Below are positions 34,061 through 43,166 of a DNA stretch of 60,969 bases, one piece after another. The notes below the pieces were generated by a model. That model did not search any database. It was not told the origin of the DNA and saw nothing but the letters and a program-made list of their open reading frames with translations. Numbering within the stretch: position 1 is the stretch's first letter; every line of letters begins with the position of its first letter. Location of the stretch: the NCBI GenBank assembly GCA_050181295.1, contig JBFXDI010000006.1, positions 1-60,969 on the forward strand, written 5' to 3'. Both the position numbers and the translations under genes were made by a program. The stretch is from JBFXDI01 sp050181295 (GTDB taxonomy: Bacteria; Pseudomonadota; Alphaproteobacteria; Rhizobiales; Aestuariivirgaceae).

Positions 34061-34948
34061 ATGAGCTCCCAATCCAATCTGCGCGGCATTGCCTGCATGG
34101 TGCTGTCGACCGGTGTCTTCGTCACCGTGGACACCAGCATGAAGATCGTCATGGCGGACGCGGGGCCCCTGCAGGTGCTCTTCATGCGCGGCGTCTCGGC
34201 GAGCCTCTGGTGCCTGCTGACGCTTCTGCTGCTTGGCCATGCCATCCACCTCGGGCAGTCGCTCGACCGCTGGGTGCTCCTCAGGGCCTTCTTCGAGACC
34301 TTGGGGGTGCTCGCCTTCATGCTTGCGCTCGCGCGGATGCCGATCGCCGACATCACCGCCATCTTCCAGACAACGCCGCTTCTCCTGCTCATGGGGGTGG
34401 CCCTGGTGTGGCGCGAGCGCATCGGCGGCTGGCGGTTGGCGCTCATCTTCGCTGGCCTCGCAGGGGCCCTTCTGGTGGCGCAGCCGGGCTCCAGCGCCGC
34501 CTCGCCTTATGCCGTCCTGGGCTTTCTTACCGCGCTGGCCTGCGCCGTGCGCGACATGGTGGCCCGCAACATCCCGCGTCAGATCCCTGCCCTGGTCGCC
34601 ACTTTCACGACGCTGGTCATGGTGATGGTGGTGGCAGGAGTGCTGGCGCTCCTGTTCGAGACCTGGGTGCCGCCGACCGGGCTCCACCTCACGCTGGTGA
34701 CGGCGGTGGGCCCGCTGCTCATGCTCGCCCACATGCTGGTCTTCCTCGCCTACCGCTTCGCGAGCGCCGCCACGGTCGCGCCCTTCTACTACACCTTCAT
34801 GCTCTGGGCGGTGATCTCGGGCGTGCTCGTTTTCGGCGATGTGCCGAACGGGCTCGCGATCGCCGGCATGAGCTTCATCCTTCTGAGCGGGCTCACCATT
34901 GTGCTCATGGACGGGCGGCAGAGGCGGGATGCCGCCGCGACGACCTGA
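34061..34948 (+). CDS. EamA/DMT family transporter
   Basis: A 295-residue inner-membrane protein with about ten hydrophobic helices in two EamA repeats (RDMVARNIPRQIP in the middle). Members export amino acids, metabolites or drugs; the substrate is unknown. ATG at 34061 (MSSQSNLRG) is preferred to an in-frame GTG at 34049. The 243-base gap before it holds no recognisable element. It is convergent with gpsA, with five bases between. Confidence 0.88.
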   Translation: MSSQSNLRGIACMVLSTGVFVTVDTSMKIVMADAGPLQVLFMRGVSASLWCLLTLLLLGHAIHLGQSLDRWVLLRAFFETLGVLAFMLALARMPIADITAIFQTTPLLLLMGVALVWRERIGGWRLALIFAGLAGALLVAQPGSSAASPYAVLGFLTALACAVRDMVARNIPRQIPALVATFTTLVMVMVVAGVLALLFETWVPPTGLHLTLVTAVGPLLMLAHMLVFLAYRFASAATVAPFYYTFMLWAVISGVLVFGDVPNGLAIAGMSFILLSGLTIVLMDGRQRRDAAATT

Positions 34949-34953
34949 CGCCG

Positions 34954-35940
34954 CTATTCGGTTTCAGCCCTGAGCGGCCGCGCGAGGAGCCCGGCGATCT
35001 CGCTTTCCGCGCTGGATTCGCCAGAGACGACCCGGTTCACGGCGAGGCAGACGGGCATGTCGATATGGTGCGTCGAAGCCATGGTGGCGACCACCGAGGC
35101 CGTGTGCACGCCTTCGACAACGCCCCGAACGTCCTTTTCCGCCTGCTCCGGGGTCCTCCCCTTTCCGAGCGCCACCCCGAAGGAGAAGTTGCGCGATTGC
35201 GGGCTCGCGCAGGTGAGGATCAGGTCGCCGAGACCTGAAAGGCCGACCAGCGTCTCGACCCTCGCCCCGAGCACCCGCCCGATGCGCGTGAGCTCGGCGA
35301 AGGCGCGCGTGGTGAGGGCGGCCCGCGCGCTGTCGCCAAGCATTTTCCCGTTCGCGATTCCGCAGGCGATGGCAAGCACGTTCTTGACCGCGCCGCCGAC
35401 CTGCACGCCGGTTGCGTCGTCGGAGGCGTAGATGCGGAATGTCGGCACGCTCAGCGCTTCGGCGATCGGGCGTGTCTCTTCAAGCGTGTCGCCGGCGAGC
35501 GTCACCGCCGTCGGCAGGCCCCGCGCCACGTCGCCCGCGAAGCTCGGGCCGGACAGCACGAAGGGTTTGAGCGCCGGGCAGGCCTTCGAAAGAACTTCGG
35601 TCATGAAGCGGTTCGTGCCCCGCTCTATGCCCTTGGCGCAGACGACGCCGGGCGCCTCGCTCAGCCTGTTGCCGAAGCCTTCCATCACCTCCGCCAGAGC
35701 CTGGGCCGGAGTGGCGATCAGGTAGAGATCGGCTTGCTGCAACGCCTTCCGGTCGGCCGTGACCTCGACCGAAGAAGGCACTTCCGCATCCGGCAGGTAG
35801 GCCTTGTTGCGCCGTGCCGCGCCGAGATCCGTTGCGAGCGCCGCATCGCGCGCCCACAGCGCCACCTCGTGCCCCGCGCGGCTCGCGAGGATGGCGAGCG
35901 CCGTGCCCCAGGCCCCTGCCCCGATCACTCCAACCCTCAT
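34954..35940 (-). CDS. gpsA: NAD(P)-dependent glycerol-3-phosphate dehydrogenase
   Basis: GpsA makes sn-glycerol-3-phosphate for phospholipid synthesis. The 328-residue protein starts MRVGVIGAGAWGTALAI with the Rossmann GxGxxG, and has FVLSGPSFAGDVARGLPTAVT, GGAVKNVLAIACGI with the catalytic Lys, and GLSGLGDLILTC. Its ATG overlaps the tsaD stop by four bases, so tsaD-gpsA are co-translated. Confidence 0.95.
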   Translation of the reverse strand: MRVGVIGAGAWGTALAILASRAGHEVALWARDAALATDLGAARRNKAYLPDAEVPSSVEVTADRKALQQADLYLIATPAQALAEVMEGFGNRLSEAPGVVCAKGIERGTNRFMTEVLSKACPALKPFVLSGPSFAGDVARGLPTAVTLAGDTLEETRPIAEALSVPTFRIYASDDATGVQVGGAVKNVLAIACGIANGKMLGDSARAALTTRAFAELTRIGRVLGARVETLVGLSGLGDLILTCASPQSRNFSFGVALGKGRTPEQAEKDVRGVVEGVHTASVVATMASTHHIDMPVCLAVNRVVSGESSAESEIAGLLARPLRAETE

Positions 35941-37007
35941 GCCTTCACTCCTGCAAAGGGGGCAGGCGCTGCCCCCGGATCGAGCGGCCAGCGGGGCCGC
36001 GCCGGCGCGTCGAGCCCGTCGACGAGCCCCCGCGCAAGCCGTTCCGCGCCGGCCCATGCCACCATGGCCGCGTTGTCGGTGCAGAGCGCCGGCGGAGGCA
36101 GGCAGAGCCGTAGCCCCTCCCGCTCGGTGAGGGTCTCGAACATCCGCCTCAGCCGTCGGTTCGCCGCCACGCCGCCCGAAACCACGAGCGCGGGCGCTGC
36201 GATTGCCGGATGCTCGGCCCGGAACCTCCGGATGGCGAGGCGCAGGCGATCCTCCACACTCTCCGCGACCGCCGCCTCGAAGCTGGCGCAGATGTCGGCG
36301 ACATCGCCCTGATACGGACCATCGAGCGCCTGCACCGCCTGCCGCACCGCCGTCTTGAGGCCCGAAAAGGAAAAGTTGGGCTCGGGATTGCGCAGCATCG
36401 GACGCGGGAACCGGAAGCGTTCCGGATTGCCCTCCGCCGCCGCGCGTTCGACCAGTGGTCCACCTGGGTAGCCGAGGCCCAGGAGCTTGGCGGTCTTGTC
36501 GAAGGCTTCCCCCAATGCGTCGTCGATGGTCGTGCCGTAGCGTCGGTAGTCGCCGACATCCTCCACGGCCAGCGTCTGCGTATGGCCGCCGGAGATGAGG
36601 AGCAGGAGATAGGGAGGCTGGAGTCCGTCCGTGAGCCCCGGCGTCAACGCATGCGCCTCCAGGTGATTGACCGCCACGAGCGGCAGCCCGTGCGCCAGCG
36701 CCACAGCCTTGCCCGTGGTGAGCCCGACGAGCAGGCCCCCGATGAGTCCCGGCCCCGCTGTCGCCGCGACCCCGTCGAGGTCGCCGAAGCCGACATCGGC
36801 CTCGGCCATGGCGCCGGCGATCAGCCGGTCGAGATGCGCCACGTGCGCACGCGCGGCGATCTCCGGCACAACCCCGCCATAGGCCGCATGCTCTTGGGTC
36901 TGCGACAGGACCACATTGGCGAGGATCTCGCCCCGCCCGTCGGCGGTCCGGCGTATGACCGCGGCAGAGGTCTCATCGCACGACGTTTCGATGCCGAGCA
37001 CCCGCAT
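35937..37007 (-). CDS. tsaD: tRNA N6-threonylcarbamoyladenosine synthase subunit TsaD
   Basis: TsaD transfers the threonylcarbamoyl group to A37 of ANN-decoding tRNAs. From the ATG at 37007 it is 356 residues: LGIETSCDETSAAV at the start, the metal-binding pair His115 and His119 (VNHLEAHAL), GPGLIGGLLVGLTTGK and KTAKLLGLGYPGGP. ATG at 37034 is also in frame, adding nine residues; neither has an ideally spaced ribosome site. It is divergent from hemC, a frequent order in Hyphomicrobiales. Confidence 0.94.
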   Translation of the reverse strand: MRVLGIETSCDETSAAVIRRTADGRGEILANVVLSQTQEHAAYGGVVPEIAARAHVAHLDRLIAGAMAEADVGFGDLDGVAATAGPGLIGGLLVGLTTGKAVALAHGLPLVAVNHLEAHALTPGLTDGLQPPYLLLLISGGHTQTLAVEDVGDYRRYGTTIDDALGEAFDKTAKLLGLGYPGGPLVERAAAEGNPERFRFPRPMLRNPEPNFSFSGLKTAVRQAVQALDGPYQGDVADICASFEAAVAESVEDRLRLAIRRFRAEHPAIAAPALVVSGGVAANRRLRRMFETLTEREGLRLCLPPPALCTDNAAMVAWAGAERLARGLVDGLDAPARPRWPLDPGAAPAPFAGVKA

Positions 37008-37201
37008 CCCTTCACAGTCCGGCCGCAAGCTCATCCTTTCCCAAGTCGTCCAAGTCTCTATAGACTAGGATGGAGCACGGCATTCCACGTAGAACATTTT
37101 CCTTAATGCGGGAAAAGCATCGCCGCTGTGGTCGGGTACCGGCCATTGCCTGTGCGGCGAAGCGGAGGTGTTCTCCGGTGCAGGCTTGTGGACGATGAGG
37201 C

Positions 37202-38122
37202 ATGACGACGGCGCTTTTTCGTATCGGAACACGCGGCTCTCGCCTGGCGCTGGTGCAGGCGCGCGAGGTGCGCGACCGCCTGATCGCGGCGCACGACCTC
37301 GATCCGAAGTCGGTGGTGATCTCCACGATCCTGACCTCCGGCGACCGCATCCGCGACCGGCCCCTGGCGGAGATCGGGGGCAAAGGCCTCTTCATCAAGG
37401 AGATCGAGGAAGCACTTCTGTCGCGCAAGATCGACCTGGCCGTGCATTCCATGAAGGACATGCCGGCGCTGCTGCCGCCCGGTCTCGTCATCGCGGGTCT
37501 CTTGAAACGTGAGGATCCGCGCGACGCCTTTGTCTCCTACCAGACCGACTCTATCGCGTCGCTGCGCAAGGGCGCCGTCGTCGGCTCCTCTTCCGTGCGC
37601 CGCGCAGCCCAGCTCAGGGCGCTGCGGCCCGATTTCGAGATCGTGCAGTTCCGCGGCAATGTCGACACGCGACTCGCGAAACTGGCGCGCGGCGAGGTGG
37701 ACGCCACCATCCTTGCCTGCGCCGGCTTGAACCGCCTAGGCATCGCGAACGAGATCACGGCCCCGATTGCGCCGGAGATCATGCTGCCGGCAGTCGCGCA
37801 GGGCGCGATCGGCATCGAGACCCGCGCTTCCGACACCCACATGCGCGACCTGCTGTCCCCCATCAACGATGCCGCGACCGAACGCCAGGTGGCGGCCGAG
37901 CGCGCCTTCCTCATCGCGCTCGACGGGTCCTGCCGAACGCCGCTCGCCGGCCACGCTGTGCTCAAGGGCCTGCGCCTGTCCTTTCGCGGCATGGCGCTGA
38001 CGATGGACGGGTCCGCAATCTTCGAAGCCGCCCGCCGGGGCGGCCCGGCGGAGGCGGAAACGATGGGTCGGGACGCGGCGGAGGAGGTGAGGCGGCTGGC
38101 GGGCGACCGTCTCATGACCTGA
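37202..38122 (+). CDS. hemC: porphobilinogen deaminase (hydroxymethylbilane synthase)
   Basis: HemC polymerises four porphobilinogen units in haem synthesis. The 306-residue protein has IGTRGSRLALVQA at the start, VHSMKDMP, the SSSVRRAAQL loop and the dipyrromethane-anchoring Cys244 in LDGSCRTPLAG. It leads the hemC-hemD-Mic60-hemY run, with only nine bases to hemD. Confidence 0.97.
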   Translation: MTTALFRIGTRGSRLALVQAREVRDRLIAAHDLDPKSVVISTILTSGDRIRDRPLAEIGGKGLFIKEIEEALLSRKIDLAVHSMKDMPALLPPGLVIAGLLKREDPRDAFVSYQTDSIASLRKGAVVGSSSVRRAAQLRALRPDFEIVQFRGNVDTRLAKLARGEVDATILACAGLNRLGIANEITAPIAPEIMLPAVAQGAIGIETRASDTHMRDLLSPINDAATERQVAAERAFLIALDGSCRTPLAGHAVLKGLRLSFRGMALTMDGSAIFEAARRGGPAEAETMGRDAAEEVRRLAGDRLMT

Positions 38123-38130
38123 GCTTCCAG

Positions 38131-38883
38131 ATGCGCCTGATCGTCACCCGGCCGCAAGAGGACGCGAAGGCCATCATCGAGGCGCTGGCGGCCGAGGGTC
38201 ATTCCGCCATCCTTGCTCCGCTGCTCGAGATCGTCGCCCTGCCGGAAGCAGCTATACCCGCGGCCGACTATCAGGCGGTGCTGGTGACGAGCGCCAACAG
38301 CGTCCGAGCCCTCACCGGCAACCCGGCTTTCGAACGCCTGCGCCACAGCCTCGCGGTAACTGTCGGACCCGCTTCGGCGGCGGCGGCGAAAGAGGCGGGC
38401 TTCAGCAGGGTAGCGACGGCGGACGGCGATCTTCTATCGCTGGTGCGCTGGGTCGAGCGGAACCTTGCGCCGGCGGATGGCCCACTGCTCTATGCCTCCG
38501 GCGCCGTCTCGGCCGGCGATGTGGAGAAGGAACTGGGCGCCCCTGGCTACCGTGTGCGCCGCGTCGTGCTTTACGAGGCACGGCCCGTGCCGTACCTGCC
38601 TTCGGCAGCGGTCGAGGCGCTGGCCGGCAGCGCCGACGGGGTTCTCCTCTATTCGCCCCGCACGGCGCAGGTCTGGGCCGATCTGGTCTCCCAGGCGGGC
38701 CTGCGGGAACAGGCCGCCCGGCTCACGCATTACTGCCTGTCGGGCAACGTGGCGTCGGTGATCGAACGGGCTTTCGGGAAAGACTGTCCGGTGGCCGTGG
38801 CGGCGATACCGGAGGAGCCTGCGCTGTTGCGACTCATGGGCAAGGGTGGATCGGGGCTGGCCGTTCCGTCCTCGCTCCCTTAA
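38131..38883 (+). CDS. hemD: uroporphyrinogen-III synthase
   Basis: HemD cyclises hydroxymethylbilane to uroporphyrinogen III. The 250-residue sequence is poorly conserved, as usual, but has the opening RLIVTRPQEDAKAI, VLVTSANSVRAL, and YSPRTAQVWADLV in the second lobe. Position directly after hemC settles the call. Confidence 0.92.
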   Translation: MRLIVTRPQEDAKAIIEALAAEGHSAILAPLLEIVALPEAAIPAADYQAVLVTSANSVRALTGNPAFERLRHSLAVTVGPASAAAAKEAGFSRVATADGDLLSLVRWVERNLAPADGPLLYASGAVSAGDVEKELGAPGYRVRRVVLYEARPVPYLPSAAVEALAGSADGVLLYSPRTAQVWADLVSQAGLREQAARLTHYCLSGNVASVIERAFGKDCPVAVAAIPEEPALLRLMGKGGSGLAVPSSLP

Positions 38884-38927
38884 GCTTCGGCCGGGTTCAC
38901 ACCCAGAGCTATTTGCGGGCGGAGGAA

Positions 38928-40295
38928 ATGGCAGGCTCCCGATCGGACCGGCAGGGCCGGCGCGCTGCGCCGCCGCCCGTCATCGACCTGAAAGCCGAAG
39001 AGGTGGTCGAGACCGCGCACGAGCCTGCGGCGGACGATCCTGACCAGGCCTCGCCCGAGGGCGAGATGCGGCACGAGTCCCCCGTGGAGGAGACGCTGTC
39101 ACGGCCGGAGACATCCACTGCCGATGAGGTCCCGGTCGAGCCCGACGCTGAACCTGCCCACGCCGCGGGACCTCCACCGGATCGGGATGCTCAGGATACG
39201 ATGCAGGAATCCAGCCGCTGGCGAGGGATGGCCGCCTATGCTGCGGCAGCGGCGGCCCTGATCGTCCTTGGCGGCGTGCTTGCCTATGCCTTCGGCGACC
39301 GCATCTGGTCGAGAGGACCGGACCCGGACGTGCTTGCCCTCACGGCCCGCCTCGATCAGACGGCGGCGGGCCTCGGCGCGTTGTCCGACCGCGTCACCGC
39401 CGTCGAGCGGGACCTCACCGGTCTCCGGGACGCCCATGGCAAGCTCGCCGCCGATGTGGACAATCTGCGCAAGGCCTTCGACGAGCAGACGGCGGCGGCG
39501 CGCAACTCCATCGACTCGAACGACAGCCGCATCGCGGAGGTGGACCGGCGGGCGACCGAAATCCAAGGCGCCATCGATGCGCTGCGCTCCTCGGTGGCTG
39601 CCGCCGGCGACAGCGGCGCCAACGCGCTCGTTACCGGAGAGCTGAAGACCTCCTTCGACGCCCTTTCGACGAGGCTCGCCGAGACGGAGAAGCGGCTCGC
39701 CGCCACCACCGCCGAGCTCGAAGCCGTGAGGCAGACCCAGAATCGCGCGACCGAGAACCAGGGCCGCGTGGACAACACATCCGCTGCGCTCGGACAGGCC
39801 GCGACGGCGCTCGCAGGAAAAATCCGCCAAGGACAGCCCTTCGCAGGAGAACTCGACGCGCTGGCCACGCTCGCTCCCGCGACGCCCGGCCTCGACGTGC
39901 TGCGACTCCACGCGGGAACCGGCGCGCCGAGCGCCGCGGCGCTGGCGGCGAAGCTCTCGGAGCTGCTTCCCACCCTCCCCGGCGCGAAGGATGCCGAAGC
40001 CGAACCCACAGCGCCCGCGACCGGGCTCTGGGCCAGATTCACGGCGAGCGTTTCGAGCCTCGTGAAGGTCCGCCGGCTGGACGAGGTGGACTGGCCCGCC
40101 ACCGTCGCTCGCGCTCGCGGCGCGCTCGAGACGGGCGACATCGATGCCGCCATCGGCATCCTCGAGGCCGCCAGCGCCACGCCGCCCCAGCCGATCGCCG
40201 ACTGGCTGAAGCAGGCGCGGGCCAGCCGCGACGTCGAGGCCGCCCTCAAGCAGGTTGAGACGGCGGCGCTCGCCAGGCTCGGCACCCAGCCCTGA
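38928..40295 (+). CDS. Mic60/mitofilin-like inner membrane protein
   Basis: A 455-residue protein with a disordered acidic N terminus (about 1-95), one transmembrane helix (about 100-125, AAYAAAAAALIVLGGVLAYA), a long coiled coil (about 140-285) and a C-terminal region like the mitofilin signature (LETGDIDAAIGILEAASATP...WLKQARASRDVE). This is the alphaproteobacterial homologue of mitochondrial Mic60, known to lie in haem gene clusters and linked to membrane curvature and outer-membrane contacts. ATG at 38928 is preceded by GGAGG at a short distance; TTG at 38913 is an alternative. Confidence 0.85.
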   Translation: MAGSRSDRQGRRAAPPPVIDLKAEEVVETAHEPAADDPDQASPEGEMRHESPVEETLSRPETSTADEVPVEPDAEPAHAAGPPPDRDAQDTMQESSRWRGMAAYAAAAAALIVLGGVLAYAFGDRIWSRGPDPDVLALTARLDQTAAGLGALSDRVTAVERDLTGLRDAHGKLAADVDNLRKAFDEQTAAARNSIDSNDSRIAEVDRRATEIQGAIDALRSSVAAAGDSGANALVTGELKTSFDALSTRLAETEKRLAATTAELEAVRQTQNRATENQGRVDNTSAALGQAATALAGKIRQGQPFAGELDALATLAPATPGLDVLRLHAGTGAPSAAALAAKLSELLPTLPGAKDAEAEPTAPATGLWARFTASVSSLVKVRRLDEVDWPATVARARGALETGDIDAAIGILEAASATPPQPIADWLKQARASRDVEAALKQVETAALARLGTQP

Positions 40296-40312
40296 CATGG
40301 TCTAGACCCCGC

Positions 40313-41953
40313 ATGCGGATCATCCTGCGTTTCGTCCTTCTCGCTGTCGTGGCGGCGTTCTGCGCCTGGTTCGCCGACCGTCCGGGCGTGCTGAGCGTCG
40401 ACTGGCTTGGCTACCGGGTGGAGATCTCGCTCGGCGTGGCGCTCCTCGCGCTGCTCCTGCTGCTGGTCGGCCTCTGGATCGTCTGGTCGCTGACGAGGGG
40501 GCTCGTGCGGGCGCCAGGCAGCCTCTTCGGCTATTTCCGCGGCCGGCGTGGCCGGCGCGGGCAGGAAGCGCTCTCCAAGGGCCTTGTCGCCGTGGCGGCG
40601 GGCGACGCCGCGGGCGCCAGGCGCCATTCCCAGATCACCACGCGCCTCCTTCCGGACAATCCGATGACGAGGCTGCTGGAAGCCCAGACGGCGCAGCTCG
40701 AAGGCGACCAGGACCGCGTCCGCACGGTCTATGAATCCATGGCGGAGGAGCCGGAGACGCGGCTCGTCGCGCTGCGCGGCCTTTTCATGCAGGCCCGCCA
40801 CCAGCACGACGACGCGCGCGCCCGCAAGATCGCCGAGCAGGCCTATGGCCTCAATCCGGGCCTCGGCTGGGCATCCTTAGCCGTGCTCGCCGCCCGTGCG
40901 CTCGATCGCGACTGGCCGGCTGTTCTCTCCGTGCTCGAGGCGCAGAGGCGTGCCGGCATGCTTGCCGCCGACCTCCATCGCCGGAAGCGCGCCGCCGTCC
41001 ATGCCGCCCAGGCGATCACGGCCGAAGAGCATGATGCGGCGGCAGCGCTCGATCTCGCCCAGAAGGCGCTGAAGCTCGATCCGGGGCTGGTGCCTGCGGC
41101 GGTGGTGGCCGCGCGCGTCCTCATCGCCCAGAATGCGCTCCGCAGGGCGACGCGGCTCATCGAGCGGACATGGGCGCTCAACCCGCATCCCGATCTCGCC
41201 GAGCTCGACGCCTATGCGCGCGCCGGCGACTCCCCGCAGGACCGCCTGAAGCGCATCCGCAACCTGCTCAAGGCGTCCGACGGCGGCGAGGAAGGCGCGG
41301 TTGCATTGGCGCGCGCCGCCATGGACGCGCACGACTGGACGCTCGCACGCCAGACTCTCGAGCCCTTAATCGACGAGCGCCCGCGCGCCCGCATCTGCCT
41401 CCTGATGGCGGAGATCGAGGAGAACGATGCCGGCGACCGTGGCCGCACCCGCGAATGGCTGGCGCGAGCCGCCCGGGCACCGCGCGACCCGGCCTGGATC
41501 GCCGGCGACTACCTCTCCGACACGTGGCTTCCGGTGTCGCCCGTGACCGGCGAGATCGGCATGTTCGAATGGCGCACTCCGCGCGAGGCGCTTGGACAGG
41601 CGCATCTGCCACCGAGCCTGTTCCCGCAGGCAAGGCCCCCGGCCCTGCCGCCCGCCAGGGAGGCGGCGGAACCGGTGGACGTGACGCCGAGGGCCATGAA
41701 GCCCGAAGCGCCTCCCGCTCCAGTGACGGAAAAGCCTGTGGAGCCCGCGTCTTCCGCCCCGATGACGGCGCCTGCCGCCGCGCCCGCTCCCAGGCCCGCC
41801 AAGGCCGCCATGCCGGCCGAGCCCGCGAAATCGGCGCTGGAGAAGGAGGAGTTGGTGATGCTGCAGCTGCGCCAGCCGGACGATCCTGGACCCGAGTCCC
41901 GTTCGGACGAGGACGACGATCCATCCTGGCCCCGCCGGCTCGCCGGCACCTGA
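40313..41953 (+). CDS. hemY: HemY-domain TPR membrane protein
   Basis: HemY (proteobacterial type, unrelated to Bacillus HemY) has two N-terminal membrane helices (about 5-22 and 38-60) then TPR-like helical repeats (about 80-400). The present protein is 546 residues with an Ala/Pro-rich C-terminal tail (about 435-546). It is co-located with hemC, hemD and Mic60; its exact role in haem metabolism is unresolved. It is 17 bases after the Mic60-like gene and convergent with the PAP2 phosphatase. Confidence 0.9.
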   Translation: MRIILRFVLLAVVAAFCAWFADRPGVLSVDWLGYRVEISLGVALLALLLLLVGLWIVWSLTRGLVRAPGSLFGYFRGRRGRRGQEALSKGLVAVAAGDAAGARRHSQITTRLLPDNPMTRLLEAQTAQLEGDQDRVRTVYESMAEEPETRLVALRGLFMQARHQHDDARARKIAEQAYGLNPGLGWASLAVLAARALDRDWPAVLSVLEAQRRAGMLAADLHRRKRAAVHAAQAITAEEHDAAAALDLAQKALKLDPGLVPAAVVAARVLIAQNALRRATRLIERTWALNPHPDLAELDAYARAGDSPQDRLKRIRNLLKASDGGEEGAVALARAAMDAHDWTLARQTLEPLIDERPRARICLLMAEIEENDAGDRGRTREWLARAARAPRDPAWIAGDYLSDTWLPVSPVTGEIGMFEWRTPREALGQAHLPPSLFPQARPPALPPAREAAEPVDVTPRAMKPEAPPAPVTEKPVEPASSAPMTAPAAAPAPRPAKAAMPAEPAKSALEKEELVMLQLRQPDDPGPESRSDEDDDPSWPRRLAGT

Positions 41954-41960
41954 TTGCGCG

Positions 41961-42665
41961 CTAGTTCTCCTTTTCCACCTTGCCGCGCCGCTGGAGCTGC
42001 CAGGCGATGCCCCAGCAGAGCATGGCCCAGGTCGCGCCCAGCGACCAGCCGGCGAGCACGTCGGTCGGATAGTGGACGCCGAGATAGACGCGGCTCGCGC
42101 CGATGGCGAGCGTGAGGAAGACCGCTAGGCCGAGAAAATAGGTCTTGAGCGCCGCGGACTTCTCGACGCGGGCAAGCAGCGCCCCGAGCGTGAGATAGAT
42201 GACGGCCGAAAGCATGGCATGGCCACTCGGGAAGCTCGCCGTCGAGGTCTCCACGATATGGGCCACGATATCCGGCCGGGGCCGGTCGAATATCGCCTTG
42301 AAGAGATTGGAGAGGACGGTTCCTCCCACCGCCGAGAGCACGACGAGCAGCGCGGCGCCCCGCTTCCCGGCCATGATCAGGTAGCCCGTGACGGCGAGCG
42401 TCACGAAGGCGAGCACCGTCGTGCTGCCGAGGCTCGTGAAATCGCGCATCGCGATCTCGAGCCATCGGGGACCGATCGGGTCGCTGGTGTCGGCGGGATT
42501 GCGGAGCGCGAGCAGCACGGCCTCGTCGAAGCGGACCGTCTCGCCCTCGCGGACCTCGTCGACAATCTGCAGGAAGACATAGAGCAGCCCCGCTGGCGTG
42601 AGCACGGCCACGAGAACCGCAAGCTCCCGCCACCCCATGCGGCGCGGATCGAGGCTGAAGGGCAT
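41961..42665 (-). CDS. PAP2 superfamily membrane phosphatase
   Basis: A 234-residue integral membrane lipid phosphatase with all three catalytic motifs: Lys123-x6-Arg130-Pro131, PSGH at 146-149, and Ser191-Arg192-x5-His198-x3-Asp202. Members dephosphorylate undecaprenyl-diphosphate, phosphatidylglycerophosphate or phosphatidate. The ATG at 42665 overlaps the MerR stop by one base (TGATG), so it is translated by coupling with the metal regulator. Confidence 0.9.
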   Translation of the reverse strand: MPFSLDPRRMGWRELAVLVAVLTPAGLLYVFLQIVDEVREGETVRFDEAVLLALRNPADTSDPIGPRWLEIAMRDFTSLGSTTVLAFVTLAVTGYLIMAGKRGAALLVVLSAVGGTVLSNLFKAIFDRPRPDIVAHIVETSTASFPSGHAMLSAVIYLTLGALLARVEKSAALKTYFLGLAVFLTLAIGASRVYLGVHYPTDVLAGWSLGATWAMLCWGIAWQLQRRGKVEKEN

Positions 42666-43090
42666 CAGTGCTCGCGCGATGCGCAGTGGCCGTGATCGGC
42701 CAGCGTCTCGAGCACCCGGCATTCCGCCACCGGCCCCTGCCCGCAGGCCTGAATCATTCTCTCAAGCTCCGACTTCAGGCGGCTGAGACGATTGATCTTT
42801 TCCTCGACCGCCGCGAGCTGGAGCGCGGCTATGCGGTCTATCTCGGCGCAGGGGTTCTCGGGATGGCCGGCAAGGTCGAGAAGGCGCCTGATCGCCTCGA
42901 TGTCGAAGCCGAGCGCGCGCGCATGCCGGATGAAGCTCAGGCGCTGCTCGGCGGTGGGGCCATAGCGGCGTTGCCGCCCTTCGGTCCGGGGCGGCGGCGG
43001 CAGCAATCCGATCTGCTCGTAATAGCGGATCGTCTGCACCTTGCAGCCGGTGCGATCCGAAAGCTCGCCGATCGAAAGTCCGCCGCGCAT
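42665..43090 (-). CDS. MerR family heavy-metal-responsive regulator
   Basis: A 141-residue MerR protein: winged helix-turn-helix (about 5-75, LSIGELSDRTGCKVQTIRYY), then a dimerisation helix with Cys81 (NPCAEIDRIA) and a metal loop with Cys116 and Cys124. These three positions match the ZntR/CadR/PbrR set, so Zn, Cd, Pb or Co is the likely ligand. A further HGHC (133-136) lies at the C terminus. It is divergent from a CDF transporter across a MerR-type promoter and co-translated with PAP2. Confidence 0.9.
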   Translation of the reverse strand: MRGGLSIGELSDRTGCKVQTIRYYEQIGLLPPPPRTEGRQRRYGPTAEQRLSFIRHARALGFDIEAIRRLLDLAGHPENPCAEIDRIAALQLAAVEEKINRLSRLKSELERMIQACGQGPVAECRVLETLADHGHCASREH

Positions 43091-43102
43091 GGCGATTCCC
43101 TC

Positions 43103-43133
43103 TTGAACCTACAGTGACTGTAGAAACTACATG
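43103..43133 (+). promoter_or_regulatory. MerR-type promoter with 15-base palindrome
   Basis: A -35-like TTGAAC (43103-43108) and a -10-like TACATG (43128-43133) are separated by 19 bases, the stretched spacing typical of MerR-controlled promoters. The spacer carries a perfect palindrome CTACAGT-G-ACTGTAG (43109-43123). It points to the CDF transporter; the MerR start is 13 bases away on the other strand, allowing autoregulation. Confidence 0.75.
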
Positions 43134-43166
43134 GGGGTACGACAAGCCGCGGGCAAGAGGTTCGGC

